Source: Thioclava dalianensis
GTDB lineage: Bacteria; Pseudomonadota; Alphaproteobacteria; Rhodobacterales; Rhodobacteraceae
DNA: 64,000 nucleotides
Assembly (NCBI RefSeq): GCF_000715505.1
Contig: NZ_JHEH01000003.1
Span: 124,001 to 188,000 of the forward strand
Direction: 5' to 3'
Shown: piece after piece, positions 1 to 8,948 of the stretch
How positions within the stretch are numbered: position 1 is the stretch's first letter
How the letters are laid out: the number at the start of each line of letters is the position of its first letter
Notes under the pieces: generated by a model
What the model was told of the DNA's origin: nothing
What the model saw: only the letters and a program-made list of their open reading frames with translations
The model's database searches: none
Made by a program: the position numbers and the translations under genes

Positions 1-339
1 GAACATGATGTTGTAGTTCAGATCCTGACTGAGATTTTCATAAAGCGCGCGCGCTTTCTCATAGATCGCAGCGGAGGGATCTTGCAGGTAGTTCGAGCGG
101 ATGATCGTGGTGTTGCGCCCGGTATTCCCGCCACCCAGCCAGCCCTTCTCGATCACCGCCACGTCGGTAATTCCATGCACTTTGCCAAGGTAATAGGCGG
201 TCGCAAGGCCATGCCCGCCAGCCCCCACAACCACAACTTTGTAGCGTTTTTTCGGCGCGGGCGAGCGCCAAGCGCGCTCCCAGCCCGCGTGGTAGCGCAT
301 CGCCTCTCGCGCAACCGCAAAGATCGAATAGCGTTTCAT
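1..339 (-). CDS. soxB: Sarcosine oxidase beta subunit (N-terminal part, runs off left edge)
   Basis: The first 113 residues of a gene that continues beyond the left edge. They read as the N-terminus of the beta subunit of heterotetrameric sarcosine oxidase, the FAD/FMN flavoprotein that demethylates sarcosine to glycine and passes the one-carbon unit to tetrahydrofolate. Visible features are the N-terminal MKRYSIF, a dinucleotide-binding GAGGHG at residues 39-44 and the GGGNTGRNT segment at about 69-77, typical of the SoxB family. The ATG at 339 is chosen because it gives the family's usual N-terminus. The soxDAG partners would lie outside the window. Family assignment is firm; the rest of the gene cannot be judged. 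Confidence 0.85.
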   Translation of the reverse strand, partial: MKRYSIFAVAREAMRYHAGWERAWRSPAPKKRYKVVVVGAGGHGLATAYYLGKVHGITDVAVIEKGWLGGGNTGRNTTIIRSNYLQDPSAAIYEKARALYENLSQDLNYNIMF

Positions 340-536
340 GGGCAATCCTCGGGCTAGGGGTCGACGACTCTCGGGTCTCTTTGTGATGGACTGCCGCTGC
401 AAGAGAAAGCCCCCTCAATGCGGCATCGCAGGAAAAAAAGCGACATGCGCCTGCGACATCGCGCCCCTTCTCTCGAACGGGGGCTTTCGGGAGGACCAAA
501 TCTTGCCTAAATGAGTGCGACAAAAGAGGGATGCTC

Positions 537-2087
537 ATGCTGTTCTGGATTATCGCGGTCGCGCTTGTCGTGATCATCGCGCTCATGTTCGTGCTTGCGG
601 TGCGCTCGGGGCGCGGCACGGCGCATGATCCGTCGGCGGCTTATGACGTGCAGGTCTATCGCGACCAGCTGCGCGACAGCGCGCGCGATGCCGAGCGCGG
701 TGTGATCTCTCCCGAAGAGGCCGAACGCACGCGGCTCGAAATCTCGCGCCGGATGCTCGAAGCCGACCGGATCGCGCAAAACGGCGCAGATAGCACACGC
801 GCCCCACGCGCCGCGCTGGTGGCGCTGGCGCTTGGCGGGGCGGCGGTGATTGGCGCGACCTTCTGGCTCTATCTGAGAACGGGCGCGGAGGGGTATGCAG
901 ATCAGCCCATCGCCGAGCGCTATGCCTTTGCCAATGAGCGCTACGATTCGCGCCCCGATCAGGCCAAGGCCGAGGAACTGGCAGGCGCGCAGACCGCCGA
1001 GCAGCCCAAGGTCGATCCGAAGTTCCTCGCATTGATGGACAAGCTGCGCGCGGCGGTCAAAGCCAATCCGACCGACCGGCAGGGGCTTGTGCTGCTGGCG
1101 CGCAACGAGGCCACGCTGGGCAATTTCGACGCGGCGTGGAAGGCGCAAAAGCGGCTGATCGCGCTCGAAGGCGATAGCGCCTCGGCGCATGATTACGCGG
1201 AGCTGGGCGAGTTGATGGTCGTGGCCGCAGGCGGGCTCGTGACCCCCGAGGCCGAAGCGGCCTTTGCCCAAGCGCTCAAGATCGATCCGAAGAACGGGCT
1301 GTCGCTCTATTATATCGGGCTGATGATGATCCAGAACGCGCGCGAGGACCGGGCCTTTACGATCTGGGATGGCCTGCTGCGCAACTCGCCCGACGATGCG
1401 CCTTGGGTGCCGACAATCCGCAAGAATATCAATGAGCTGGCTTGGCTCGCGGGGCAGAATGACTACACCCCGCCTGCGCCGCGCACATCCGGTCCGAGCC
1501 AAGCCGATATTGCAGCGGCCGCCCAGATGGATCCCGCCGCGCGCCAGCAGATGATCCAAGGGATGGTCGATCAACTGAGCGACCGGCTGGCCCGGCAAGG
1601 CGGCCCGGTCGATGACTGGGCGCGGCTGATCTCGTCGCTGCGCCTGATTGGCGAGACCGAGCGCGCCGATGCGATCTATGCCGAGGCGCGGGACAAGTTC
1701 GCAGGGCAGCCATCCGCACGCGCCCAGCTCGATGCGGCCCATGCGGTGAAGGCGGGCGATCTGGCGAGTGCCTCGGAGGGCTCGGCTCAAGTCGTGCCGC
1801 CCGCCCTGCCCGGCCCCACGCCCGAGCAGATGCAGGATGCCCAGCAGATGGCGCCCGCAGAGCGTGCGCAGATGATCCAAGGGATGGTCGATGGGCTGTT
1901 CGACCGGCTTACCACGCAGGGCGGCACGCCTGCGGAATGGGCGCGCCTCGTAAGCTCGCTTGCAACGCTTGGGCAAGACAGCCGCGCGCGCGAAGCGCTC
2001 GGCGAGGCCAGTCAGGCGCTCGCAGGCGACCCCGAGGGGCTGGCCAAAGTACAGGCGGCGGCAAAAGCTGCGGGGGTGGCCCAATGA
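537..2087 (+). CDS. ccmI: Cytochrome c-type biogenesis protein CcmI
   Basis: A membrane-anchored apocytochrome c chaperone of the System I (Ccm) maturation pathway, presenting unfolded apocytochrome to the haem lyase CcmF/H. An N-terminal hydrophobic segment (about residues 1-25) is followed by the charged CcmI motif with VYRDQL and a cytoplasmic coiled region, a second membrane segment near residue 100, then TPR-like repeats. The C-terminal third holds two copies of a roughly 80-residue unit, each with the core MIQGMVD (DNA near 1550 and 1870). ATG 537 sits 6 nt from AGAGGG (525-530); ATG 531 touches it, so 537 is preferred. ruvX follows with an ATGA overlap. Confidence 0.88.
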   Translation: MLFWIIAVALVVIIALMFVLAVRSGRGTAHDPSAAYDVQVYRDQLRDSARDAERGVISPEEAERTRLEISRRMLEADRIAQNGADSTRAPRAALVALALGGAAVIGATFWLYLRTGAEGYADQPIAERYAFANERYDSRPDQAKAEELAGAQTAEQPKVDPKFLALMDKLRAAVKANPTDRQGLVLLARNEATLGNFDAAWKAQKRLIALEGDSASAHDYAELGELMVVAAGGLVTPEAEAAFAQALKIDPKNGLSLYYIGLMMIQNAREDRAFTIWDGLLRNSPDDAPWVPTIRKNINELAWLAGQNDYTPPAPRTSGPSQADIAAAAQMDPAARQQMIQGMVDQLSDRLARQGGPVDDWARLISSLRLIGETERADAIYAEARDKFAGQPSARAQLDAAHAVKAGDLASASEGSAQVVPPALPGPTPEQMQDAQQMAPAERAQMIQGMVDGLFDRLTTQGGTPAEWARLVSSLATLGQDSRAREALGEASQALAGDPEGLAKVQAAAKAAGVAQ

Positions 2088-2557
2088 TCTGCGTCGGAAT
2101 GGAGACATTCGCCCCGCACCTGCCGCGCGCAGGCGCCATTGCCGGGCTCGATCTGGGCACCAAGACCATCGGGATCGCGGTGTCTGACGGGCTGCGCTCG
2201 GTCGCGACCCCGCTTTTGACGATCAAGCGAAAGAAATTCGGGATCGATGCGGCAGCGCTTCTCAAGATCGTGGCCGAGCGCGAGATTTGCGGGCTGATCC
2301 TTGGGCTGCCGATGAACATGGATGGCAGCGAGGGGCCGCGCTGTCAGGCGACCCGCGCCTTTGCGCGTAACCTTGAAAAACTCACTGAAACGCCAATCTC
2401 TTACTGGGATGAGCGGTTGTCCACGGTGGCGGCGGAACGCGCGATGCTCGAGGCGGACATGTCGCGGGCGAAGCGCGCCGAGGTGATCGACCACGTGGCG
2501 GCCAGCTTCATCTTGCAAGGCGCGCTGGACCGGCTGCGCTATATGGAGCGGTCATGA
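2084..2557 (+). CDS. ruvX: Putative pre-16S rRNA nuclease / Holliday junction resolvase-like RuvX (YqgF)
   Basis: A 157-residue RNase H-fold protein of the YqgF/RuvX family, implicated in 16S rRNA 5'-end processing. Family motifs are present in order: [15 protein letters not shown] near the N-terminus (catalytic Asp), [11 protein letters not shown] in the middle, [10 protein letters not shown], and [15 protein letters not shown] near the C-terminus. The start overlaps the ccmI stop (ATGA at 2084-2087), and its own stop overlaps the DUF1289 start in the same way, so the three genes are probably translationally coupled. Upstream in-frame codons lie inside ccmI and were not taken as the start. 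Confidence 0.9.
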   Translation: MICVGMETFAPHLPRAGAIAGLDLGTKTIGIAVSDGLRSVATPLLTIKRKKFGIDAAALLKIVAEREICGLILGLPMNMDGSEGPRCQATRAFARNLEKLTETPISYWDERLSTVAAERAMLEADMSRAKRAEVIDHVAASFILQGALDRLRYMERS

Positions 2558-2784
2558 GTGACGACATCTGGAAGCGCGACGAGGTTGAAAGCCCCTGCGT
2601 GAAACTCTGCACGATCCACCCGCAAGAGCGGATCTGCGTGGGCTGCCTGCGCAGCCTCGATGAGATTGCGGCATGGTCGCGCATGTCTCCCGAAGCGCGG
2701 CGCGCGGTGATGGCCGAACTGCCCAATCGCGCGCCCCGGCTGCGCAAGCGGCGCGGTGGGCGCGCCGCGCGGCTGGAAAACTGA
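2554..2784 (+). CDS. DUF1289 family small cysteine-rich protein
   Basis: A 76-residue protein of the DUF1289 family. It carries the family's cysteine pattern CVKLC-x9-CVGC, which looks like a metal-binding knuckle, followed by a basic, arginine-rich tail. The biochemical role is unknown. It overlaps ruvX by 4 nt (ATGA) and is the last gene of the ccmI-ruvX unit. No terminator was recognised before the LysR gene that follows on the same strand about 86 bp downstream. Confidence 0.8.
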   Translation: MSDDIWKRDEVESPCVKLCTIHPQERICVGCLRSLDEIAAWSRMSPEARRAVMAELPNRAPRLRKRRGGRAARLEN

Positions 2785-2870
2785 CGCCCCGGCCCCCTCA
2801 TACCGAAACCAGCAAGAGACTCCGCGCGCCGATGCCTTTATTGTCATGAGACACGAAGGATCAGTCGGCC

Positions 2871-3770
2871 ATGATGGAACTCAAACGTCTCAAATATTTT
2901 CTGGCGGTCGCGGAGGAGCTGCATTTCGGGCGCGCCGCCACCCGGCTGGAGATCGCCCAGCCGCCGCTCTCGCGCCAGATCGCAGCGCTTGAGGCTGAGC
3001 TTGGGGTGCAGCTTTTCGACCGCTCACGCAGCCAGATCCGACTCACTCAGGCGGGGGGCGTGTTGCAGAGCCACGCCCGCCAGATCCTCGCGCGCCTCGA
3101 TGCCGCCTATCGCGAGACTCGCGAGATCGGCTCCGGCGCGGGCGGGCATCTGCGGATCGGCTTTGTCGGATCGGCCTCGCATGGGGTGCTGCCCGCGCTC
3201 ATCAAATCCTACCGCGCGGCCCATCCCGGCGTGGAGCTTGCGCTTCAGGCGCTCAACAACGCAGCGCTCCACAGCGCCTTGGTCGAGCGCGAGATCGACA
3301 TCGCCGTCGCGCGCCCCGAGCTGAAGGACGAGGAGTTTCGCCGCGAATTGCTGTGCCGCGAGCCGCTGATCCTGGCGCTGCCGGACAATTGCACGCAGGC
3401 CGAGCAGCCGGTCGTGCGGATGTCAGACCTCGCGCAGGAGACCTTTGTGCTCTATCCCACACGCCCGCGTCCCAGCTATGCCGACACGGTGCTGGGGATC
3501 TGCGAGCGCGAGGGGTTCACGCCGCGCGCGGTCGATATGGTGCAGGATTTCCAAAGCGCGATCAGTCTGGTGTCGGTCGGGGCCGGGATCGCGGTCGTGC
3601 CGGAATCGGTTCAGCATACCCAGCGCCCGGGCGTGACCTATCGCCCCTATGCGGGCCATAATCCGGGCACGGCGCTCTCGGTGCATGCGCGGCGTGACAA
3701 TCGCGCCCCGCAGGTGATCAATTTCCTCGACGAGACGCGCAGCTATGCGCGCACCCATCACCTGACATGA
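2871..3770 (+). CDS. LysR-family transcriptional regulator (BenM/CatM/CbbR-like)
   Basis: A 299-residue LysR-type regulator with an N-terminal winged helix-turn-helix (residues about 5-62, with HFGRAATRL and QPPLSRQI typical of the BenM/CatM group) and a C-terminal periplasmic-binding-like effector domain. Such proteins often sense aromatic-ring metabolites. It converges on pcaF, so it does not read the pca operon divergently, and its target cannot be told from position. Start ATG 2871 follows GAAGGA by about 10 nt; ATG 2874 is the alternative. Confidence 0.82.
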   Translation: MMELKRLKYFLAVAEELHFGRAATRLEIAQPPLSRQIAALEAELGVQLFDRSRSQIRLTQAGGVLQSHARQILARLDAAYRETREIGSGAGGHLRIGFVGSASHGVLPALIKSYRAAHPGVELALQALNNAALHSALVEREIDIAVARPELKDEEFRRELLCREPLILALPDNCTQAEQPVVRMSDLAQETFVLYPTRPRPSYADTVLGICEREGFTPRAVDMVQDFQSAISLVSVGAGIAVVPESVQHTQRPGVTYRPYAGHNPGTALSVHARRDNRAPQVINFLDETRSYARTHHLT

Positions 3771-3772
3771 TC

Positions 3773-3800
3773 CGGGCCGGGGCACTCCCCCGGCCCGATT
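3773..3800. terminator. Hairpin between convergent lysR and pcaF
   Basis: A perfect 10-bp stem (CGGGCCGGGG at 3773-3782 and its complement at 3788-3797) with a 5-nt loop lies in the 51-bp gap between two converging genes. The following ATTTGG is a poor U-tract on the plus strand, so termination strength is uncertain. Confidence 0.5.
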
Positions 3801-3821
3801 TGGTCAAAAGGCAGAGACCGC

Positions 3822-5024
3822 TCAGACCGCCTCAAGCGCGATGGCGATACCCTGCCCCACGCCGATGCACATCGTGGCCAGTGCCCGCTTGCCGCCCCGG
3901 CGTGCCAGCTCCAGCGCAGCCGTGCCGGTGATACGCGCCCCCGACATGCCCAGCGGATGGCCCAGCGCAATCGCACCCCCGTTGGGGTTCACGCGCGGAT
4001 CATCATCGGCAATCCCGAGATCGCGCAGCGTCGCGAGCCCTTGGCTGGCAAAGGCCTCGTTCAGCTCGATCACGTCGAACTGATCTTGCGTCAGCCCGAG
4101 CCGCGCCATCAGCTTCTTCGAGGCAGGCGCCGGGCCAAAGCCCATGATGCGCGGCGGCACGCCCGCCGTGGCCCCGCCCGAGATCCGCGCAATCGGGCGC
4201 AACCCATGTGCCTTGATCGCGGCCTCGGAGGCGATGATCAGCGCCGCCGCCCCGTCATTCACGCCGCTCGCATTGCCCGCCGTGATCGTGCCGTCCGAGC
4301 GCACGATGGGGCGCAGCTTGGCCAAGGCCGCCGCATCGGTCTGCGGGCGCGGATGCTCGTCGGTATCGACGATCTTGGGATCGCCCTTGCGCTGCGCGAT
4401 CGTGACGGGCGTGATCTCTTGGGCCAGTCGCCCAGCCTCCATCGCGGCCCCAGCCGCGGCCTGCGAGCGCAGTGCGAATGCGTCCTGATCGGCGCGCGAG
4501 ATGCCGAAATCATCGGCCACGTTCTCTGCCGTCTCGGGCATAGAATCGACGCCATATTGCGCCTTCATCAGCGGGTTGACGAAGCGCCATCCGATCGTCG
4601 TGTCATAGACCGCATTGGCACGGCTGAAAGCCGCTTCGGCCTTGGGCATCACGAAAGGCGCGCGGCTCATCGACTCGACGCCGCCTGCAATCACCAGATC
4701 CATCTCGCCCGCGCGGATCGCCCGCGCCGCCGTCACGATGGCATCCATCCCCGAGCCACAGAGCCGGTTCATCGTGGTGCCCGGCACGCTGTCGGGCAGC
4801 CCCGCCAGCAACGCCGACATGCGCGCCACGTTGCGGTTATCCTCGCCCGCCTGATTGGCGCAGCCATAGATCACCTCATCCACGGCAGCCCAGTCGAGAT
4901 CATGGCGCGCCATCAGTGCGCGGATCGGGATCGCGCCCAGATCATCGGCGCGCACCGAGGCCAGCGCGCCGCCAAACCGGCCCACGGGCGTGCGGATATA
5001 ATCGCAAATATACGCGTCTTGCAT
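3822..5024 (-). CDS. pcaF: Beta-ketoadipyl-CoA thiolase
   Basis: Cleaves beta-ketoadipyl-CoA to succinyl-CoA and acetyl-CoA, the last step of the beta-ketoadipate pathway. The 400-residue thiolase has the acylation Cys89 in [15 protein letters not shown] and [10 protein letters not shown] near residue 350, and the second catalytic Cys in CIGVGQG close to the C-terminus. ATG 5024 lies 6 nt after GGAGGA (5036-5031) and shares its A with the pcaJ TGA stop; the upstream GTG 5027 is less well spaced. It is the last gene of pcaI-pcaJ-pcaF, transcribed leftward. Confidence 0.93.
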   Translation of the reverse strand: MQDAYICDYIRTPVGRFGGALASVRADDLGAIPIRALMARHDLDWAAVDEVIYGCANQAGEDNRNVARMSALLAGLPDSVPGTTMNRLCGSGMDAIVTAARAIRAGEMDLVIAGGVESMSRAPFVMPKAEAAFSRANAVYDTTIGWRFVNPLMKAQYGVDSMPETAENVADDFGISRADQDAFALRSQAAAGAAMEAGRLAQEITPVTIAQRKGDPKIVDTDEHPRPQTDAAALAKLRPIVRSDGTITAGNASGVNDGAAALIIASEAAIKAHGLRPIARISGGATAGVPPRIMGFGPAPASKKLMARLGLTQDQFDVIELNEAFASQGLATLRDLGIADDDPRVNPNGGAIALGHPLGMSGARITGTAALELARRGGKRALATMCIGVGQGIAIALEAV

Positions 5025-5713
5025 CACAGATCCTCCGGGCAGATCAGATCGCCCACTTTTGACGCTTCCTTCAGTTCACCCCCGGTGAGCGATTGCAGAT
5101 CCGACAGCGAAATGCCGGGCACTTTCTCGCGCAGCACGAAGACACCGTCTTCGACGTCGATCACCGCAAGCGAGGTATAGACCCGCGTCACGCAGCCCAC
5201 GCCGGTCAGCGGCAGGGTGCATTTATCGACGAGCTTGGGTTGGCCCTTTTTCGTCACATGATCGGTGAGCACAGCGACGCGCTTGGCGCCATGCACAAGA
5301 TCCATCGCGCCGCCCACGGCAGGCACGCCGCCCTTGCCGGTCGACCAATTCGCCAGATCGCCGGTCTGCGCGACCTGATAAGCGCCAAGGATCGCCACGT
5401 CGAGATGCCCGCCGCGCACCATCGCGAAGCTGTCGGCATGGTGAAAAAACGCAGTGCCGGGGCGGGTCGTGATCGCCTTCTTGCCCGCATTGATGCAATC
5501 CCAGTCTTCCTGACCCGGCTCGGGCGCGCGCCCGAAATCGAGCACCCCGTTTTCGGTGTGGAAGATCGCCTCATGACCCTTGGGCTGAAACCGCGCGACC
5601 ATCTCGGGAAAGCCGATGCCCAAATTGACATAGGCGCCATCCTCGATGTCTTGGGCTGCCCGCCAAGCGATCTGGGCGTTGGACAGTTGAATATCGGTGA
5701 GATCGATGCTCAT
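5024..5713 (-). CDS. pcaJ: 3-oxoadipate CoA-transferase subunit B
   Basis: Beta subunit of the succinyl-CoA:3-oxoadipate CoA-transferase that activates beta-ketoadipate. The 229-residue protein carries the SENG-type active-site segment TENGVLDFG with the catalytic Glu54, and the NLGIGFPEMV segment near residue 30. It overlaps pcaI by 4 nt (ATGA at 5713-5710) and pcaF by 1 nt, so the subunits are probably made in fixed ratio. Confidence 0.93.
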   Translation of the reverse strand: MSIDLTDIQLSNAQIAWRAAQDIEDGAYVNLGIGFPEMVARFQPKGHEAIFHTENGVLDFGRAPEPGQEDWDCINAGKKAITTRPGTAFFHHADSFAMVRGGHLDVAILGAYQVAQTGDLANWSTGKGGVPAVGGAMDLVHGAKRVAVLTDHVTKKGQPKLVDKCTLPLTGVGCVTRVYTSLAVIDVEDGVFVLREKVPGISLSDLQSLTGGELKEASKVGDLICPEDL

Positions 5714-6417
5714 GGGTAGACGGCCTCCGCGCGGTTGAGTTCTTCTTCCTGTGCGGGATTGGCAACCTGCACGATCCGGTTGACGAAAATGCCCGGAGTG
5801 ATGACCTGCTCGGGGTCGATCCCGCCCAGGGGCACGATCCTGCTGGCCTGCACAACGGTCGTGGCCGCGGCCGTCGCCATCAGCGGGTTGAAGTTGCGCG
5901 CGGCCATCCGGTAGGTCAGGTTGCCATGCGGATCGGCCTCCTCTGCCTTGAGCAGCGCAAAATCGGCCTTGAGCCAGCGCTCCTGCACATAGGGGCGGCC
6001 CTCGAAGGTCTCGACCGGTTTGCCCTCGGCCAGTTCGGTGCCGTAGCTCGTGGGCGTGTAAAAGGCCGGGATGCCCGCACCACCGGCGCGGATCCGCTCG
6101 GCCAGCGTGCCCTGCGGCACCAGCTCAAGCGCAATGCGCCCGTCGAGATAGCGCTCGGTGAAGACGCGCGGATCGGCCGAACGCGGGAAGGAGCAGATCA
6201 TCTTGGCCACCCGGCCCTGCTCGATCAACGCCGCGATGCCGACATGGCCATTGCCCGCGTTGTTGTTGATGATGGTGAGATCCTTTGCGCCCTGATCGAT
6301 GAGCGCGTGGATCAGCTCAATTGGCGCGCCCGAGCCGCCAAAGCCGCCGATCATGACCGTCGCGCCATCGGGGATATCCGCAACCGCCTCGGCCAGAGAT
6401 GCTACTGTCTTGTCCAT
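5710..6417 (-). CDS. pcaI: 3-oxoadipate CoA-transferase subunit A
   Basis: Alpha subunit of the beta-ketoadipate CoA-transferase; works with PcaJ. The 235-residue protein has the glycine-rich VMIGGFGGSGAP near residue 20 and GNGHVGIAALI near residue 55, as in the SCOT-A family. ATG 6417 is chosen because AGGAGGATCTTC precedes it; the open frame upstream lacks family similarity. It is the first gene of the pcaIJF operon, and its promoter region is shared with the divergent IclR gene. Confidence 0.92.
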   Translation of the reverse strand: MDKTVASLAEAVADIPDGATVMIGGFGGSGAPIELIHALIDQGAKDLTIINNNAGNGHVGIAALIEQGRVAKMICSFPRSADPRVFTERYLDGRIALELVPQGTLAERIRAGGAGIPAFYTPTSYGTELAEGKPVETFEGRPYVQERWLKADFALLKAEEADPHGNLTYRMAARNFNPLMATAAATTVVQASRIVPLGGIDPEQVITPGIFVNRIVQVANPAQEEELNRAEAVYP

Positions 6418-6470
6418 GAAGATCCTCCTGTACGGCTCTGAGCTAAGCGCGCGCCGGGTCTCTGGCCATG

Positions 6471-6528
6471 AATTTCGTGCGCATCTTGACATTTGTTCGG
6501 ATCGCGTAAAATTTCGTGCGCATGTTGA
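6471..6528. promoter_or_regulatory. Direct-repeat operator in the pcaI/pcaR divergent promoter
   Basis: Two 19-bp direct repeats differing at one base, AATTTCGTGCGCATcTTGA (6471-6489) and AATTTCGTGCGCATgTTGA (6510-6528), are spaced 39 bp. Between and across them is a sigma70-like promoter reading right: TTGACA at 6486-6491 and TAAAAT at 6507-6512 (15-bp spacer). The first repeat covers the -35 element and the second reaches into the start of the IclR gene, the arrangement expected for autorepression and control of pcaIJF. Assignment to PcaR is inference. Confidence 0.6.
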
Positions 6529-7283
6529 ACAATCCCACCGACTTTATCGCCTCGCTCGCCAAGGGGCTGCGGGTGATCGCGGCCTTCGGGGCGCAGACGC
6601 CGCGCCTGTCCATCGCCGAGGTCGCCCAGCATACGGGGCTGGACCGGGCCACTGCGCGGCGCTGCCTGCTGACGCTGCATGCCGAAGGCTATGCAGAGTA
6701 TGACGGCAAGTTCTTCACGCTGACGCCGCGTGTGCTGCGGTTGGGGATGGGGGCGCTGGCCTCGTTGCCGCTGCCGCAGATCGTGCAGCCTTGGCTCGAT
6801 CAGCTCACCCAGAAGATTGGACAAAGCTGTTCGGTCTCGATCCTCGATGAGACCGAGATTGTCTATCTCGCCCGTGCCGCCCAAGCGCGGGTGATGTCGA
6901 TCGGGCTGATGCCGGGCTCGCGGCTGCCTGCGCATTGCACCTCGATGGGGCGGGTGCTGCTGGCCGCGCTCCCCGAGACTGAGGCCCGCGCGCGCATCGA
7001 GGCCTCGGATCTCACGCCGCGCACGCCCTACAGCCTGACCGACCCGGACGCGATCATGGCGCGGATCTCTGAAGTGCGCGCGCAGGGCTTTGCGCTGATC
7101 GATCAGGAAGTCGAGGCCGGTCTGCGCTCGCTCGCAGTGCCGCTGTTCAACGGGCATGGGCAGGTGGTGGCGGCTCTCAATACCGGGATGGCGGTGAGCG
7201 ATGCGCCGCCCGAGACGCTGGTGCATCAGTATCGCGATGCGCTCGAGCAGGTGCAGTCGGGCCTGCGCCGAGTGTTGCGCTAA
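6522..7283 (+). CDS. pcaR: IclR-family regulator of the beta-ketoadipate genes (PcaR-type)
   Basis: A 253-residue IclR-family protein: N-terminal winged helix-turn-helix (about residues 5-65, LSIAEVAQHTGLDRATARR) and a C-terminal effector domain with the CTSMGRVLLA signature near residue 145. PcaR/PcaU relatives respond to beta-ketoadipate or protocatechuate, and its divergent position next to pcaIJF supports that role. ATG 6522 is chosen; GTG 6516 is also possible. No Shine-Dalgarno sequence is visible, and the TAAAAT element at 6507-6512 would start transcription at or very near the start codon, so the message may be leaderless. Confidence 0.82.
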   Translation: MLNNPTDFIASLAKGLRVIAAFGAQTPRLSIAEVAQHTGLDRATARRCLLTLHAEGYAEYDGKFFTLTPRVLRLGMGALASLPLPQIVQPWLDQLTQKIGQSCSVSILDETEIVYLARAAQARVMSIGLMPGSRLPAHCTSMGRVLLAALPETEARARIEASDLTPRTPYSLTDPDAIMARISEVRAQGFALIDQEVEAGLRSLAVPLFNGHGQVVAALNTGMAVSDAPPETLVHQYRDALEQVQSGLRRVLR

Positions 7284-7391
7284 GGCGGGTCGGGCCGACG
7301 CATGACCACACAGATCGCCAAACACATTGATTGAGGCGCGCGCCAAGCCTCTCTATGGTGCGCGCAACGATCTCAAGCGGAACTGGCCTGC

Positions 7392-8411
7392 ATGTCCTCC
7401 CAACGCATCTTCATTACCGGCTCGGCCGGATTCATCGGCTACCATCTGGCCAAACTGCTGCTGGCCGAAGGCGCGCGGGTGCATGGCTTTGACGGGCTGA
7501 CCGATTACTACGATGTCGCGCTCAAACAGCGCCGCCATGCGATGCTGCTGCAAAACGGTGCCTTCAGCGCGACCGAGGCGATGCTGGAGGATCGCGAGGC
7601 GCTCGATGCCGCGATTGATGCGTTCAAGCCCGATGTGATCGTGCATCTCGCCGCGCAAGCCGGGGTGCGCTACTCGCTGGAAAACCCGCGCGCCTATATC
7701 GAGACCAATATCCTTGGCACGTTCAACGTGATGGAGGCCGCGCGCCGTCATGAGGTGGATCATCTGCTGATGGCCTCGACCAGTTCGGTCTATGGCGCCA
7801 ATACGCAGATGCCCTACGCCGAGAACGACAAGGCCGACACGCCGCTGACGATCTATGCCGCCACCAAAAAAGCCAATGAGGCGATGGGCCATTCCTATGC
7901 CCATCTGTGGAATATCCCGACCACGATGTTTCGCTTCTTCACGGTCTATGGCCCGTGGGGGCGGCCCGATATGGCGCTGTTCAAATTCACCGATGCGATC
8001 CTCGATGGTCGGCCCATCGACATCTACAATCACGGCGAGATGTATCGTGATTTCACCTATGTCGATGATCTGGTGCGCGGGATTGCAGGTCTGATCGGTG
8101 CGGCCCCGGTGCGTCCGCAAGACCCCGAGGAGATCGCAGAGGGCGACAGCCTCTCGCCCGTGGCCCCCTACCGCATCGTCAATATCGGCAATTCGGACAA
8201 GGTGAAGCTTCTGGATTTCGTCGAGGCCATCGAGGACGCGCTCGGAATGACGGCCAAGCGCAACTACATGGAGATGCAGAAGGGCGATGTGCCCGCAACC
8301 TGGGCGGATGCGCGCTTGTTGCAATCACTCACCGGATACCGGCCTCAGACCGAGTTCCGCGAGGGCGTGACCCGCTTTGTCGCGTGGTTTCGCGACTATT
8401 ACGAGCGCTGA
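7392..8411 (+). CDS. lpsL: NAD-dependent epimerase, UDP-glucuronate 4-epimerase type
   Basis: A 339-residue extended short-chain dehydrogenase that probably interconverts UDP-glucuronate and UDP-galacturonate for surface polysaccharide. It has the N-terminal Rossmann GSAGFIG (residues 10-16), SSVYG (131-135) and the catalytic YxxxK as Tyr155-Lys159. Length and the DGLTDYYDVALK and RFFTVYGPWGRPDMA segments are those of the LpsL/Cap1J group. It stands alone between pcaR and a convergent YtoQ gene, so no polysaccharide operon is present here. Substrate is inferred from the family. Confidence 0.82.
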   Translation: MSSQRIFITGSAGFIGYHLAKLLLAEGARVHGFDGLTDYYDVALKQRRHAMLLQNGAFSATEAMLEDREALDAAIDAFKPDVIVHLAAQAGVRYSLENPRAYIETNILGTFNVMEAARRHEVDHLLMASTSSVYGANTQMPYAENDKADTPLTIYAATKKANEAMGHSYAHLWNIPTTMFRFFTVYGPWGRPDMALFKFTDAILDGRPIDIYNHGEMYRDFTYVDDLVRGIAGLIGAAPVRPQDPEEIAEGDSLSPVAPYRIVNIGNSDKVKLLDFVEAIEDALGMTAKRNYMEMQKGDVPATWADARLLQSLTGYRPQTEFREGVTRFVAWFRDYYER

Positions 8412-8414
8412 CCC

Positions 8415-8855
8415 CTACAGCGTGCCGGTCAAAACATAACGCAGCGCGCGGGCGACCTCGCCGGGGGTGCGCGCGACGGCATTGGCAGCGGCATCGACCT
8501 CTTTGAGCGCGTGGTCGTGATCTTCGGGTTGCAGCACGATGATCGGTTTGCCCAAGGCCGCCGCATAGCCCGCGTCAAACGCCGCGTTCCACTGCTTGTA
8601 TTTCTCGCCAAAACACACAACCAGCAGATCGCAGCCCTCAATGCCCGAGCGCGTGCGGATCGCGTTGAGCGCCGCGCCCTTGCGGTCATGCCAGAACTTG
8701 TCGGGCTCCGGCCCAAAAATCTCGACGCCGCAATCATCGCTGGCCGCGTGGTCGGTGACGGGCCCGAACCACTCGATCTTGAGCCCCTTACAGGCCGATT
8801 TGACGTCTTCGCGCCAATCGGTGTGGATCTCGCCCGACAGATAAACTTTGAGCAT
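8415..8855 (-). CDS. YtoQ family protein
   Basis: A 146-residue protein of the YtoQ family, related to nucleoside deoxyribosyltransferase-like folds, with no established function. The N-terminus (KVYLSGEIHTDWRE), the GCDLLVVCFGEKYKQWNAAFDAGYA segment region and the conserved KPIIVLQPE are visible. The start at 8855 follows GAGGAGCGCAAGA, a good ribosome site. Only 3 bp separate its stop from that of the convergent epimerase gene. Confidence 0.78.
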   Translation of the reverse strand: MLKVYLSGEIHTDWREDVKSACKGLKIEWFGPVTDHAASDDCGVEIFGPEPDKFWHDRKGAALNAIRTRSGIEGCDLLVVCFGEKYKQWNAAFDAGYAAALGKPIIVLQPEDHDHALKEVDAAANAVARTPGEVARALRYVLTGTL

Positions 8856-8948
8856 TCTTGCGCTCCTCTGGTTGCCTTGGAACCAGAGTTTGGCGCGGGG
8901 TTCGCAGTGATGCAACAGCACAGACGCGCAAGCAAGCGGCAGGCGCGA

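Noticed and set aside
507-2108. 533-codon open frame antisense to ccmI
   Set aside because: Compositional shadow of a high-GC gene; the protein is rich in Arg/His/Gly, has no domain, and the plus-strand gene is clearly CcmI.
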